Assembly: GCF_004211145.1 (NCBI RefSeq)
Contig: NZ_SEBS01000007.1
Location: 62,001 to 126,000, forward strand
Reading direction: 5' to 3'
Length of the DNA stretch: 64,000 nt
Source of the DNA: Flavobacterium sp.
GTDB taxonomy: Bacteria > Bacteroidota > Bacteroidia > Flavobacteriales > Flavobacteriaceae
The notes beneath the pieces were generated by a model. It had not been told where the DNA came from and searched no databases. It worked only from the letters and a program-made list of their open reading frames with translations. Both the position numbers and the translations under genes were made by a program. This document shows, piece by piece, positions 26,910-35,644 of this stretch; the stretch's first letter is position 1, and each line of letters begins with the position of its first letter.

Positions 26910-27758
26910 ATGCGCAAATTAAATCAATACGATACGCTTTTGCTCGATGAATTCGAGGAAGAAAAATTCCATTTACCGATGCACAGCCATACGTATTACG
27001 AACTGATCTACATCGTGAAAGGCGAAGGCGTGCATCATTTGAACGACAATTTGATTCCGTATTCAAGCGGGGATTTGTTCGCGTTGTCGCCCGACGACCA
27101 TCATTACTTCGACATCCAAAAAAGCACGCATTTCGTGTACATCAAGTTCACCGACAGTTATTTCAGTTCCAAGAAACACTTGGCTACCGACGACATGTTG
27201 CTGCACACGCCCGAGGATTTCATGCGCGAAAAACTGCTCAAGGAAAGCACGCTCAAACTCGACGAACCGTGCCGCAGCATCTTGAAAAACACGGTGCAGA
27301 ACATCGTTTCGTACAATTGCCGCAAAGATATTTCGGCGTCGCCAATCGTATTTTACCAGATCCTTTCGATCTTCGGGCTGCTCAAGGAAGCCATCAAGAA
27401 CATGGGAATCTCGCCCAAGAATTGCACGTTCGACGACAAGCAGATCATCGGATACATTCATCAAAACATTTACGAGCCTGAGATGGTCAAGATCAAGGCG
27501 ATTTCAGCCCATTTCAACATCGCGCAAAGTTATTTCAGCGCGTATTTCAAACGCAATTTCGGGATTTCGTATCGCGATTACAGCAACAACCTGCGCACGA
27601 AGCTCATCGAGAAACGCATCGCGGGTAGAAACATCCCGATAAACCAAATCGCCGATGAATTCGGATTCGCCGATAAAAGCCATCTGTCGAACTATTTCAA
27701 GAAACACAGAAACGTCAAGCCGAGCGAGTTCAATAAAGTCAAAGCTGCTCGCAACTGA
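26910..27758 (+). CDS. AraC-family transcriptional regulator
   Basis: A 282-residue regulator from the ATG at 26910; a TTG five codons upstream is possible. An N-terminal cupin-like sensor holds MHSHTYYELIYIVKGEGVHHL at about residues 24-44. The C-terminal double helix-turn-helix includes IKAISAHFNIAQSYFSAYFKRNFG and INQIADEFGFADKSHLSNYFKKH. The divergent MFS exporter is the likely target. The 3' end overlaps the convergent small gene by 20 bp. Confidence 0.82.
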   Translation: MRKLNQYDTLLLDEFEEEKFHLPMHSHTYYELIYIVKGEGVHHLNDNLIPYSSGDLFALSPDDHHYFDIQKSTHFVYIKFTDSYFSSKKHLATDDMLLHTPEDFMREKLLKESTLKLDEPCRSILKNTVQNIVSYNCRKDISASPIVFYQILSIFGLLKEAIKNMGISPKNCTFDDKQIIGYIHQNIYEPEMVKIKAISAHFNIAQSYFSAYFKRNFGISYRDYSNNLRTKLIEKRIAGRNIPINQIADEFGFADKSHLSNYFKKHRNVKPSEFNKVKAARN

Positions 27759-27951
27759 AGCCCAGATCGGTCATGCATTGGCTGATGATTCCCGTTTCGG
27801 TTTTCTTGATCCCGACCGCCGATAGCAATTTATGTTGATGCATGAGATCGAAACTGAGTTCTCCCGCATAATAAATCCGTTTGTGGATCAAGCGCGTCAG
27901 GATTTCGGCCTGCCTCGTGGTCGTTACGTTTGTCTTGTAGTACGCATTCAT
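27739..27951 (-). CDS. Small conserved hypothetical protein
   Basis: A 70-residue cytoplasmic protein, MNAYYKTNVTTTRQAEILTR to the C-terminal GFSCEQL. It looks like a small ferredoxin-like or regulatory fold, with LIHKRIYYAGELSFDL and a late Cys. I recall similar short proteins in flavobacteria without assigned function. Its 3' end overlaps the convergent AraC gene by 20 bp, an arrangement that could give antisense effects. It lies upstream in the same direction as no close partner. Confidence 0.5.
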   Translation of the reverse strand: MNAYYKTNVTTTRQAEILTRLIHKRIYYAGELSFDLMHQHKLLSAVGIKKTETGIISQCMTDLGFSCEQL

Positions 27952-27961
27952 AGGGAGTATT

Positions 27962-29203
27962 TTAGTCGTATTTGCGCTTGAGGAACCAAATGTCCTGAAG
28001 CACGATATTGAAACTGAACGTATTGTAATTTTCTTTTACTAACGTCTCTGAAACCGCGCCTCTTTGCCCGAAACCGTACGAAAGGTTGATCATCGAATTC
28101 GTCTTTCCCGGAAACGGCAATCCGAGCCCGAAAACGCCCTTGTAATTCGAAATGCGTTTGTCGTTGACTTCCAGGTAACCGTTGTCCACGTTGAAACCCG
28201 CGCGCAGCGAGACGCGGTCGAGATAATTGAAACTCTCCTTATTGCGCCTGTACTCGAATCCGAAGGCGAGATAATCCTGGTCGACGAATTTCCCGATGTT
28301 GTCCTGCATTCCCGTCGCGTTCCAGAACGAGCGCTTGTAGTCGGCGTTTATCGCAAGGCTTTTCCCGACCTGAAAATATCCGCCCATCGTGACTTCAAGC
28401 GGCAATTTGAAACTGTCGATGGGTTCGTCGGCCGAAACTTCGAGCGTGGTCTGCACAAGATCGACAATTTTGTAGGCCGTGAGATCTTTCGATCCTTTTA
28501 TCGAGGCCGGAAGTTTTGCAGTCGCACCGAATGTGATCTCCTTGTTGAGCACGGCTTGCATGCCCGCGGTAAATCGCAACCCTCGGTAAAAACTCTCCTG
28601 GGTCACGGCGAGATAATCGGTGCCGATGGTGGCGAATTCCGTTTCTTCTATATTTCCGAATAAATAGTTCATGCCGATCCCGACATTGAAGCGCTCGCTT
28701 ATCTTCCTGCCGTAGTTCACCGTGAAATTGCTCAGGCCTCCGCTTCCCGCGACGTCGCTGCTATACGTGTCGTCAGAACCTTCGATGACGCCCGCGATTC
28801 CCGTGATATTGTAACCCACATCCGAATACGGAAGCAACGTGATGCCGACACCGTCTTTTTGTGAAAGCGCGAACGCAAGCGCGATGTTCGAGAACGAGAA
28901 CGTCGTGGCGTTCTGGCTCGCATCGGTGTTGCTGTAATTCGTTTTCTCGCCTTTGGCGCCAAGGTCGAACATGAAGACTTTTTCAGGAATCGTGGCGTAG
29001 GCCGCAGGATTGAGGTTGTTGATTTCAGACGTCATGGGCAACGCGACCCCGCCCTCGCCGAGCGCATTGGTTTTCCCGGGAGCCGCGTCGTTCAGTCGTC
29101 CCAAACCAAACAGCGAATAGGGTGAACTCGTCTGGTTGTTGGTTTGCGAATAGGCGCTCGCACCGATAAAGAAAAAAAGTGCGGTCTTAGTCGTAAATCG
29201 CAT
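27962..29203 (-). CDS. FadL/OmpP1-like outer-membrane protein
   Basis: A 413-residue outer-membrane barrel with a signal peptide ending SAYSQ (residue 20). The mature start, SSPYSLFGLGRLNDAAPG, followed by LGEGGVALPMTSEINNLNPAAYA, carries the N-P-A signature of FadL/OmpP1-like transport proteins. Alternating strands follow to the C-terminus. The start lies inside the end of the DUF4270 gene (17-bp overlap), so the two are translationally coupled and probably form one outer-membrane complex. Confidence 0.7.
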   Translation of the reverse strand: MRFTTKTALFFFIGASAYSQTNNQTSSPYSLFGLGRLNDAAPGKTNALGEGGVALPMTSEINNLNPAAYATIPEKVFMFDLGAKGEKTNYSNTDASQNATTFSFSNIALAFALSQKDGVGITLLPYSDVGYNITGIAGVIEGSDDTYSSDVAGSGGLSNFTVNYGRKISERFNVGIGMNYLFGNIEETEFATIGTDYLAVTQESFYRGLRFTAGMQAVLNKEITFGATAKLPASIKGSKDLTAYKIVDLVQTTLEVSADEPIDSFKLPLEVTMGGYFQVGKSLAINADYKRSFWNATGMQDNIGKFVDQDYLAFGFEYRRNKESFNYLDRVSLRAGFNVDNGYLEVNDKRISNYKGVFGLGLPFPGKTNSMINLSYGFGQRGAVSETLVKENYNTFSFNIVLQDIWFLKRKYD

Positions 29204-30497
29204 AAGTAAGTTCGAGTTTGGATTGGTAGTCTGGATTTTTTGGGCCGTTCAGCACCGTGCGTGTTGCCGTGGTGTTGTAATTCATCGGTAACAATATCAA
29301 ACCGTAGTTGAGATATTGGGTGCTTGATATCGATTTGTTGAGGAATTCCGACACGGGAACGATGAGATAGATTTCATTGTATTCAGGGTTTTCGCGATCG
29401 ATATAAGCCATGACGTTGGCGCCCGACGCGTCCGTAAGCAATCTGAGCATCGAGTTGTTTTGGGAAACGATCCCGACGTACATCGAATCAGACGGATACA
29501 ATTTGTCATTGTAATAGGCCGGATTCACGCGTAACTTCAGGTTGGCCTTGAAAATCGCGCCTTCGTTGTCGTTGATTTCCTTTATGCTTCGGATCGTGGG
29601 GAACGTGATTTTCGTGGCGATTCCGATCCCGCCCTGCACATAACTAAGGTCTTGCATGGATCCTGAATCTACGTCGTTTTGCTGAAGTCCCAAACCGGAA
29701 ACCGGCGTCCCTGCACGATTGCCCGTGATTCGGTTGACGTATTTGATCACTTCGGCCGCGCTGTTGAGTTTTAAGTCGAGATAATTGTCATCGTCAACAT
29801 CGCCTTCGATCGAATAATAAATCCGCATGTACGTTCCGCCTGCCGTGTATCCGATGATGGAACCGTCGTCGGAATCGGACGGACTTATTTTTATGCCCTT
29901 GAAATACTCGGTGAACGATTCGGCATCACTCAATGTGCCGTTCTGCAGTTTGGTAAAAATATCCTGTCCGAACAAACTCGAAACCGTCGCGGTAATGGAA
30001 TCCTTGCTGATTCGCGGCAAAAATGTTTTGTTGACAAGCAATTCGCTCGACGTTTCGAAGTTTGCGGTGTTGTAATAATACGAAACCCCATTATCGAGGT
30101 TGATCGTTTCAGTAAGTTGTCGTACCTCAAGATGCTGTGGAACCAACGTATCGTTGTAGAAATAACCATCGTATGCGACGTTGAGGACGATACTGTCAAA
30201 GACCGCCGCGTCAGGAATGTAATACGTGGACGGAACGAGCTCGAGGAACGCTTCGGACTTTACTTCGCCGAATATCGGATCCACGTAACGCCCGACAAGC
30301 AATCGGCTTTCGGAATCATTGATGAGGCTGTCGTATTTGAACGTCGACATTTCGATTTGGAACGTGTCGATTTCCACGAGCCGAAGCCCGGTTCCCGTCA
30401 AGTCGCCAGAGTCGAGCCAAACGTCGGTATCGCCCGAACAGGAAGCCAAAAAGGCAAAGGCGATCAGTAAAGAAAAAAGTCTGATGGAGTGAGTCAT
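29187..30497 (-). CDS. DUF4270-family lipoprotein
   Basis: A 436-residue lipoprotein (AFLASC, Cys20) of the DUF4270 family, common in Bacteroidota and without known role. It is beta-rich with YVDPIFGEVKSEAFLEL near residue 71, which is typical of the family. It overlaps the FadL-like gene downstream. It is divergent from a Kelch/DUF4907/LytSR cluster, a neighbourhood I recall from other flavobacteria. Confidence 0.75.
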   Translation of the reverse strand: MTHSIRLFSLLIAFAFLASCSGDTDVWLDSGDLTGTGLRLVEIDTFQIEMSTFKYDSLINDSESRLLVGRYVDPIFGEVKSEAFLELVPSTYYIPDAAVFDSIVLNVAYDGYFYNDTLVPQHLEVRQLTETINLDNGVSYYYNTANFETSSELLVNKTFLPRISKDSITATVSSLFGQDIFTKLQNGTLSDAESFTEYFKGIKISPSDSDDGSIIGYTAGGTYMRIYYSIEGDVDDDNYLDLKLNSAAEVIKYVNRITGNRAGTPVSGLGLQQNDVDSGSMQDLSYVQGGIGIATKITFPTIRSIKEINDNEGAIFKANLKLRVNPAYYNDKLYPSDSMYVGIVSQNNSMLRLLTDASGANVMAYIDRENPEYNEIYLIVPVSEFLNKSISSTQYLNYGLILLPMNYNTTATRTVLNGPKNPDYQSKLELTYAIYD

Positions 30498-30683
30498 GGG
30501 GCCAAAAGTAGAAGCGGCATACCTGTCCCGAAAACAATTTCTACAATCGCCCCTATTTCATAGACAAACGCTTCTGAGGTCGCGACGATCGCCTTCAAAA
30601 TCCAACCGGCACCGAAAAATGGGTATTTGTCGACGAAATCGCCCCATCGGTATATTATAATTTACCCGACAATACGCAATGCC

Positions 30684-30691
30684 TAAGTTTG
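30684..30691 (+). promoter_or_regulatory. Probable -7 element for the Kelch gene
   Basis: TAAGTTTG matches TAnnTTTG. A TTTA (rather than TTTG) is found at 30661-30664, 19 bp upstream. The start codon follows 35 bp downstream. The divergent DUF4270 gene begins about 187 bp to the left. Confidence 0.4.
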
Positions 30692-30726
30692 GCCATATTT
30701 CAAACAAACCCTATTTGTAAACACTT

Positions 30727-31704
30727 ATGCTACACAAAAAAAATATTCCATTGTATGTCTCGGCTTTGTTATCGCTGCTTTTCTCAGGATGTACCGATGA
30801 TGAGGAAACCATAAAAGGAAACTGGCTCGTCTCTACCGTTTTCGACGGCGTGCCGCGTGCAAGCGCCGTGAGTTTCACGATCGGCGATTTTGCATATATG
30901 GGAACGGGATATGACGGAGACGTATATCTTACGGATTTCTGGAAATACGATATCAACGGTGGTTATTGGACACAGGTTTCCGATTTTCCGGGCACGGCGA
31001 GAAGTTCCGCTGTGGCTTTCGCGATCGCTGAGACCGGTTATGTCGGAACCGGCTACGATGGAACGTCCGAATTAAGCGATTTCTATAAATACGAAACGGC
31101 ATCGAACACATGGGCACCGATTTCCGATTTTGGCGGAACGGCAAGACGCGCGGCCATCGGGTTCGATTCGTCGACCGCGGGTTATGTCGGCACCGGTTTC
31201 GACGGCACGAACGACAAGAAAGATTTCTGGCGGTACGAACCGGAAACCGATTCATGGGTGGAATTGTTTGGCTTCGGCGGAAACAAGCGTCGTGAAGGCG
31301 CGAGTTTTACGATTGGCGACAAAGTGTATTTCGGGACAGGCGCGTCGAACAGCATCAACCAAGTCGATTTTTGGGTGTTCGATACGTCGACCGAAATCTG
31401 GACACGACTCAAGGATCTCGACGAAAAAAGTTCATATGAGATCGTACGTGCGAACGCGGCGGCTTTCTCTATCGGAAACTACGGTTACATAAGCGGAGGA
31501 AACGGTTACGTGAGCACTTGGGAGTACGATCCGTCAACCGATGTCTGGAAGAACAAGACCGGTTTTGAAGGAGCGTCGCGATCAGATGCGCTCGCCATCT
31601 ACAATGGAATTCGAGGTTTCGTATTGCTCGGAAAAAGCGGCAACTATTATTTCGACGACATGTACGAGTTCAAGCCACTTGAAAAATATGAAGATGAAGA
31701 TTAG
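30727..31704 (+). CDS. Kelch-repeat lipoprotein
   Basis: A 325-residue lipoprotein (LLFSGC, Cys22). Six or so Kelch-type blades of about 48 residues follow, each with a pattern like GYVGTGYDG-x5-DFYKYE-x5-W. They should form a beta-propeller on the cell surface or in the periplasm, probably binding protein or glycan. The gene heads the plus-strand group Kelch, DUF4907, histidine kinase, LytTR regulator, and a strong hairpin terminator follows its stop. Confidence 0.78.
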   Translation: MLHKKNIPLYVSALLSLLFSGCTDDEETIKGNWLVSTVFDGVPRASAVSFTIGDFAYMGTGYDGDVYLTDFWKYDINGGYWTQVSDFPGTARSSAVAFAIAETGYVGTGYDGTSELSDFYKYETASNTWAPISDFGGTARRAAIGFDSSTAGYVGTGFDGTNDKKDFWRYEPETDSWVELFGFGGNKRREGASFTIGDKVYFGTGASNSINQVDFWVFDTSTEIWTRLKDLDEKSSYEIVRANAAAFSIGNYGYISGGNGYVSTWEYDPSTDVWKNKTGFEGASRSDALAIYNGIRGFVLLGKSGNYYFDDMYEFKPLEKYEDED

Positions 31705-31719
31705 TTTTTATTTGTTCAT

Positions 31720-31749
31720 GGTCGGGCCTTTCGGGGCTCGGCCTTTTTT
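31720..31749 (+). terminator. Intrinsic terminator between Kelch and DUF4907 genes
   Basis: GGTCGGGCC (31720-31728) pairs with GGCTCGGCC (31735-31743) over 9 bp with two G-U pairs and a TTTCGG loop. It is directly followed by six Ts (31744-31749). It starts 16 bp after the Kelch stop. It argues that the DUF4907 frame starts at 31757 rather than at the upstream ATG at 31694, which would translate through the hairpin. Confidence 0.7.
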
Positions 31750-31756
31750 CAAATTT

Positions 31757-32056
31757 ATGACATTGTTGACAGTCTCGCTTTTGACGCTGTCGTATATTTC
31801 GTGCGAACCGAAACCAAACAACATTTCCGGAAAGGTCCACCAAACGCCCCACGGATTCGCCTACAGGATTTTCATCGACAATAAGCTCGCGGTGCAACAG
31901 GAAACCATCCCCGGAATCAGCGGTACGCGCTATTTCTGCGACAGTTTGGACGCCGCGCGGGTTTGTAGGTTCGTGCAGGCGAAAATCGTGAACCGGCAAA
32001 ATCCATCGGTGACAAAAAAGGAACTCGACGATTTGAAAATCAACACGAAATGCTGA
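31757..32056 (+). CDS. DUF4907-family lipoprotein
   Basis: A 99-residue protein from the ATG at 31757, which gives a clean lipoprotein signal (MTLLTVSLLTLSYISC, Cys16). Starts at 31694 or 31718 would place a terminator hairpin inside the coding region. The mature part has HQTPHGFAYRIFIDNKLAVQQ and a central FCDSLDAARVCRFVQAKI, as in DUF4907. Its stop overlaps the histidine kinase start by 7 bp. The role is unknown; coupling to a sensor suggests a sensing or surface role (inference). Confidence 0.68.
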   Translation: MTLLTVSLLTLSYISCEPKPNNISGKVHQTPHGFAYRIFIDNKLAVQQETIPGISGTRYFCDSLDAARVCRFVQAKIVNRQNPSVTKKELDDLKINTKC

Positions 32057-33090
32057 AGAAACTTTACTTTTCGGTAACGCATAAAACCCCGAATTTCCCA
32101 TTGCATCTAATGCTTTGGGTTATTTTGTTATCGGTGCCTTTCCTGGATCTGGTCACGAGGCGCGATGATTTCGATCTTTGGCTGTTGTTGCGGTTCTTCA
32201 TCGCACTCGCGCTTTTTTGTTTCAACTATCTGGTGTTGGTGCCGAAACTTTTGATCGAACGCAAAGTCGCTTTGTATATGGTGACGATAATTCCGCTCGT
32301 ATTGGGCTTGTCGTATCTGTCGACGTATTGGACCGACTTCCACGGCCCGATGCGCAACCTCCCGCCCGATGGTGACCGACATTTCTTCCCGTCGTTCGTG
32401 ATGCGCTATCTGCCGGCCTTCGTGACGTTTACGATCCATGCGCTCGCGAGCACGATGTCGCGTTTGTACATCGAATGGAACAGTGCGAGCAAGATGCAGA
32501 TGCGCACCCAATCTGAGAAGCGCGCCGCGGAGCTGTTGTTTTTGAAGGCGCAACTCAATCCGCATTTTTTCTTCAATTCGCTGAACACGATTTTCTCGCT
32601 GTCGATCAAGCAATCCAAACAGACGCCCGAGGCCATCATGAACCTGTCGAACCTCATGCGTTACATGTTGTATGAGACCGATAAGGATGTGGTTCGGCTC
32701 GAAGACGATCTGCAGTATCTGAGCGATTACATCGAACTTTCAAAACTCCGGCTCACGGCAAACAACAAAGTGAATTATGAGATCAATGGCGAACCGGGTT
32801 CGATTTTCGTGCCGCCGCTGTTGTTTATCTGTTTCATTGAAAACGCATTCAAACACGGAACTGCGCCCGCAAAAGACACCGAGATCAACATTAGTTTCGA
32901 CATCAGCCCGCAACAGATTGGGTTTCGCGTCGAGAATACGATCCACAAGGAACGCACTGCCGCGACACGATCCGGCGTCGGGCTTGAAAATACGTTGTCG
33001 CGCGTGAATTTATATTTTCCCAACCGGAACTTTTTTAGTGCATTCCAACTCGACGGACGTTACATCGTAAACCTAATCATCACATTATGA
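32050..33090 (+). CDS. LytS-type sensor histidine kinase
   Basis: A 346-residue membrane kinase of the LytS/HisKA_7TM-free class common in Bacteroidota. Four hydrophobic helices (roughly residues 18-34, 44-62, 74-90 and 118-136) precede the His_kinase domain. The phosphoacceptor is His172 in LNPHFFFNSLNT. An HATPase region holds ENAFKHG (N box) and GVGLENTLSRV (G box). The start overlaps the DUF4907 end, and the stop overlaps the response regulator start (ATGA). Confidence 0.83.
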   Translation: MLKKLYFSVTHKTPNFPLHLMLWVILLSVPFLDLVTRRDDFDLWLLLRFFIALALFCFNYLVLVPKLLIERKVALYMVTIIPLVLGLSYLSTYWTDFHGPMRNLPPDGDRHFFPSFVMRYLPAFVTFTIHALASTMSRLYIEWNSASKMQMRTQSEKRAAELLFLKAQLNPHFFFNSLNTIFSLSIKQSKQTPEAIMNLSNLMRYMLYETDKDVVRLEDDLQYLSDYIELSKLRLTANNKVNYEINGEPGSIFVPPLLFICFIENAFKHGTAPAKDTEINISFDISPQQIGFRVENTIHKERTAATRSGVGLENTLSRVNLYFPNRNFFSAFQLDGRYIVNLIITL

Positions 33091-33800
33091 GCATCAAAAC
33101 CGTAATCATCGACGACGAGCCGCTCGCGATCGAAGTCATCAAAAGTTACTGCGAATCGCTCCAGGAAATCGAACTGCTCGCGACGTTTTCGAGTCCTGTC
33201 GAAGCGATGACGTATATCAATTCGAACGCGGTCGATCTGGTTTTCCTCGACATCGAAATGCCACTTTTGAATGGAATGGAACTCGTGGAAACATTACAAT
33301 ACCGGCCGCAGATCGTGTTTACGACGGCCTATCCACAGTTTGCGCTCGAAGGTTTCGAACTCGACGCCTGCGATTACCTGATCAAGCCGGTTCCGTACAA
33401 ACGATTTTTGAAAGCGGTGAATAAAGTCAGGAAATTAGTTTCGACCGAAGCAACGTCAGACGTTATCAAAAACACCGAATCGACTGAAAAACAATACATT
33501 TTCATCAAGTCGGAATACGAAAGCCTTAAGATTTTCGCCGACGACATCAAGTACGTCGAAAGCCTGCGCGATTATCTCAAAATCCATCTGACGAGCGGGA
33601 AACACATCTTGACGCTTTCCAATTTCAAGAACCTGATGGACAAGTTACCCGAGAATACGTTTTTCCGGGTACATAATTCGTACGTCGTGAACATCAGTTA
33701 CATCAATTCCATACAGCGGAACCGCGTGCTGATTGACAACAACCGGATTCCGGTGAGCGATACGTATAAGAAGGCGTTTTTTGAGAAGATAAAAATGTGA
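33087..33800 (+). CDS. LytTR-family response regulator
   Basis: A 237-residue regulator: a receiver domain (residues 1-120) with phosphoacceptor Asp55 in LVFLDIEMP, then a LytTR DNA-binding domain (about 140-235) with FFRVHNSYVVNISYINSIQ. It is coupled by a 4-bp overlap to the kinase before it and forms its partner. Likely targets are this locus and the divergent DUF4270/FadL-like genes, but no binding-site repeat was identified. Confidence 0.83.
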   Translation: MSIKTVIIDDEPLAIEVIKSYCESLQEIELLATFSSPVEAMTYINSNAVDLVFLDIEMPLLNGMELVETLQYRPQIVFTTAYPQFALEGFELDACDYLIKPVPYKRFLKAVNKVRKLVSTEATSDVIKNTESTEKQYIFIKSEYESLKIFADDIKYVESLRDYLKIHLTSGKHILTLSNFKNLMDKLPENTFFRVHNSYVVNISYINSIQRNRVLIDNNRIPVSDTYKKAFFEKIKM

Positions 33801-33802
33801 CT

Positions 33803-33885
33803 TTTAATGAATAATTAACAATTGAATCTACCACGAATGGTCACATTATTAATTATTAATTATTAATTGTTAATTATCAATCGAA
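33803..33885. repeat. Opposed AT-rich arrays between two convergent LytTR genes
   Basis: AATGAATAATTAACAATTGAA at the left and TTATTAATTATTAATTGTTA at the right form opposed arrays that can pair. The right array overlaps the 3' end of the minus-strand regulator, supplying its last codons (DNSIDN). There is no GC-rich terminator stem. Confidence 0.75.
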
Positions 33886-34598
33886 TTATCCCGCACAAAC
33901 TCCAAAAACCGCTCCTTATACTGATCGGCAACCGTAATGCGCTCTTTTCCGATCAAGACCTGACTGCGTTCCACGGCTTCGATCTTGTCGAGCGCGATGA
34001 TGAAAGACCTGTGGATGCGCATGAATTTGGTTTCGGGTAATTCTTCTTCGAGCGATTTGAGGCTCATTTTCGTAAGTATCGCTTTCGGGTTTCCCGCGAT
34101 CCAAATCTTGATGTAATCCTTCAAACCTTCGAAATACAAGACGTCCGAAAGATTGATTTTTATTTGTTTGTAATCTGACTTGACGAACATGAAATCCGAT
34201 TCCGGTTTTTCGCTTTTCCGGCTTCGGACGAGCGCAAACCATTCCTTAGCACGGACGGCCGCCGTATAAAATTCCTCAAAACTGAACGGCTTCATCAAAT
34301 AATCGAGCGCGTCGGCCTTGAAACCGTCGATCGCATATTCGTTGAACGCCGTGGTAAAAATAACGCGCGTGTTTTTGGAAAGCGTCTTGGAAAGCTCCAA
34401 TCCGTTGAGTTCGGGCATTTGTATGTCAAGAAAAACCAGATCTATCGCTTCGTCTTCGAGAATCTCGAGCGCTTCGAATGCATTCGAACAGGCCGCGCGC
34501 AATTCGAGGAAGGGCGTTTTCTTCGCGTAGTTCTCGATGAGTGCGAGCGCCATCGGTTCGTCGTCCACGACCAGGCATTTTATTTTTTTGTCGCTCAT
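33870..34598 (-). CDS. LytTR-family response regulator of the efflux operon
   Basis: A 242-residue regulator with receiver Asp58 in LVFLDIQMP and a LytTR domain with FMRIHRSFIIALDKIEAV. It ends the minus-strand TolC-adaptor-ABC-permease-kinase operon and overlaps the kinase stop by 4 bp. It resembles the convergent LytTR regulator at 33087 in design, but the two are clearly different proteins. The final residues come from AT-repeat sequence. It probably controls the efflux genes. Confidence 0.83.
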   Translation of the reverse strand: MSDKKIKCLVVDDEPMALALIENYAKKTPFLELRAACSNAFEALEILEDEAIDLVFLDIQMPELNGLELSKTLSKNTRVIFTTAFNEYAIDGFKADALDYLMKPFSFEEFYTAAVRAKEWFALVRSRKSEKPESDFMFVKSDYKQIKINLSDVLYFEGLKDYIKIWIAGNPKAILTKMSLKSLEEELPETKFMRIHRSFIIALDKIEAVERSQVLIGKERITVADQYKERFLEFVRDNSIDN

Positions 34599-35644
34599 GC
34601 TTTCAGGTTTGGAAGTTCGATTTCGAGTCGCGTCGAAAAATGACCGCCGTCGGTTCCGAAAGTAAACGAATGTGCGTTCGGATACAGTAATTCCAAACGT
34701 TTTTTTAAGTTTTGCAACCCAATTCCCGATCCGCTCTTGTCGCTGTAATTTTTGCTGAAGTCGCCGTTCGTACTTTCAAAAACGACGTTCGAACCCACGA
34801 CGCTTAGTTTGAAGAAAATCTCCGTATGATTCGTGGCTGAAACACCGTGTTTGAACGCGTTTTCAATCAATGAAATAAATAGCAAAGGTGCAATTTTTAC
34901 GGCGTCGGAAACCAATGGAAAATCGGTGTGCACGACGGTTTTGTCGGACGTTCTCAAATCCATGAGCGCGACATATTGCTTCATGAAATCGACCTCTTTC
35001 CTGAGCGAGACGAATTCGATGTTCGTGTCATACAACAGATACCGCATCAGCGTCCCCAAGCTATGGATCGTCTGTTTGGCGCGCTCGGGCGAAATGTCGA
35101 CGAGCGAATAGATGTTATTGAGCGAATTGAAGAAGAAATGCGGCTGCAATTGGTATTTCAGATGTTGGAGTTCCGACGTGAGGCGAGCATTCTCGGTCTC
35201 TTTCCTATCCGATTCCGAAAGTATCCAACGTTCGAAAATGCGAAGTCCGATCGCGAACAACATGGGAATCATCAGCGATAAGGCGTCGAAATAGATGAAG
35301 AACAACAACGGTGGCGGCGTGCGGTTTCCTTCGGGTCCAGGTTCCAATCCCGACCAGTTCCGATACAAAAACCTCAGGTAAATGAATGCGATTATTACAA
35401 CCAGATTGACGGCGACGTACGGCCAGACTTTTTTTCGGATCAACAACCTGTCGACGAGTACGACGTAATTCACATAAAAAAGTATCGCATACAGCACGAG
35501 CGGCAGCCATAAATGCTGTATCGTCCGGGTCAGGTTGAATTCCTGTCCGGACGACAACAGATACGGCAGGCTGAACAATACCAGCCAAACCAACACGTGC
35601 AACGCTGGCACGACAAAACGATTCTTGCTCAAAAAATTATTCAT
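34595..35644 (-). CDS. LytS-type sensor histidine kinase of the efflux operon
   Basis: A 349-residue kinase with four N-terminal membrane helices (about 10-30, 45-63, 74-92, 112-134), the phosphoacceptor His169 in LQPHFFFNSLNN, and ATPase motifs ENAFKHG and GIGLQNLKKRL. Its start overlaps the stop of the MacB-type permease by 8 bp, so it is made together with the transporter. A sensor within the operon suggests response to the exported compound or to envelope stress. Confidence 0.83.
   Translation of the reverse strand: MNNFLSKNRFVVPALHVLVWLVLFSLPYLLSSGQEFNLTRTIQHLWLPLVLYAILFYVNYVVLVDRLLIRKKVWPYVAVNLVVIIAFIYLRFLYRNWSGLEPGPEGNRTPPPLLFFIYFDALSLMIPMLFAIGLRIFERWILSESDRKETENARLTSELQHLKYQLQPHFFFNSLNNIYSLVDISPERAKQTIHSLGTLMRYLLYDTNIEFVSLRKEVDFMKQYVALMDLRTSDKTVVHTDFPLVSDAVKIAPLLFISLIENAFKHGVSATNHTEIFFKLSVVGSNVVFESTNGDFSKNYSDKSGSGIGLQNLKKRLELLYPNAHSFTFGTDGGHFSTRLEIELPNLKA

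Noticed and set aside
31541..31756. Upstream extension of the DUF4907 frame
   Set aside because: It would overlap the Kelch gene and translate a terminator hairpin; the later start gives a proper lipoprotein signal.
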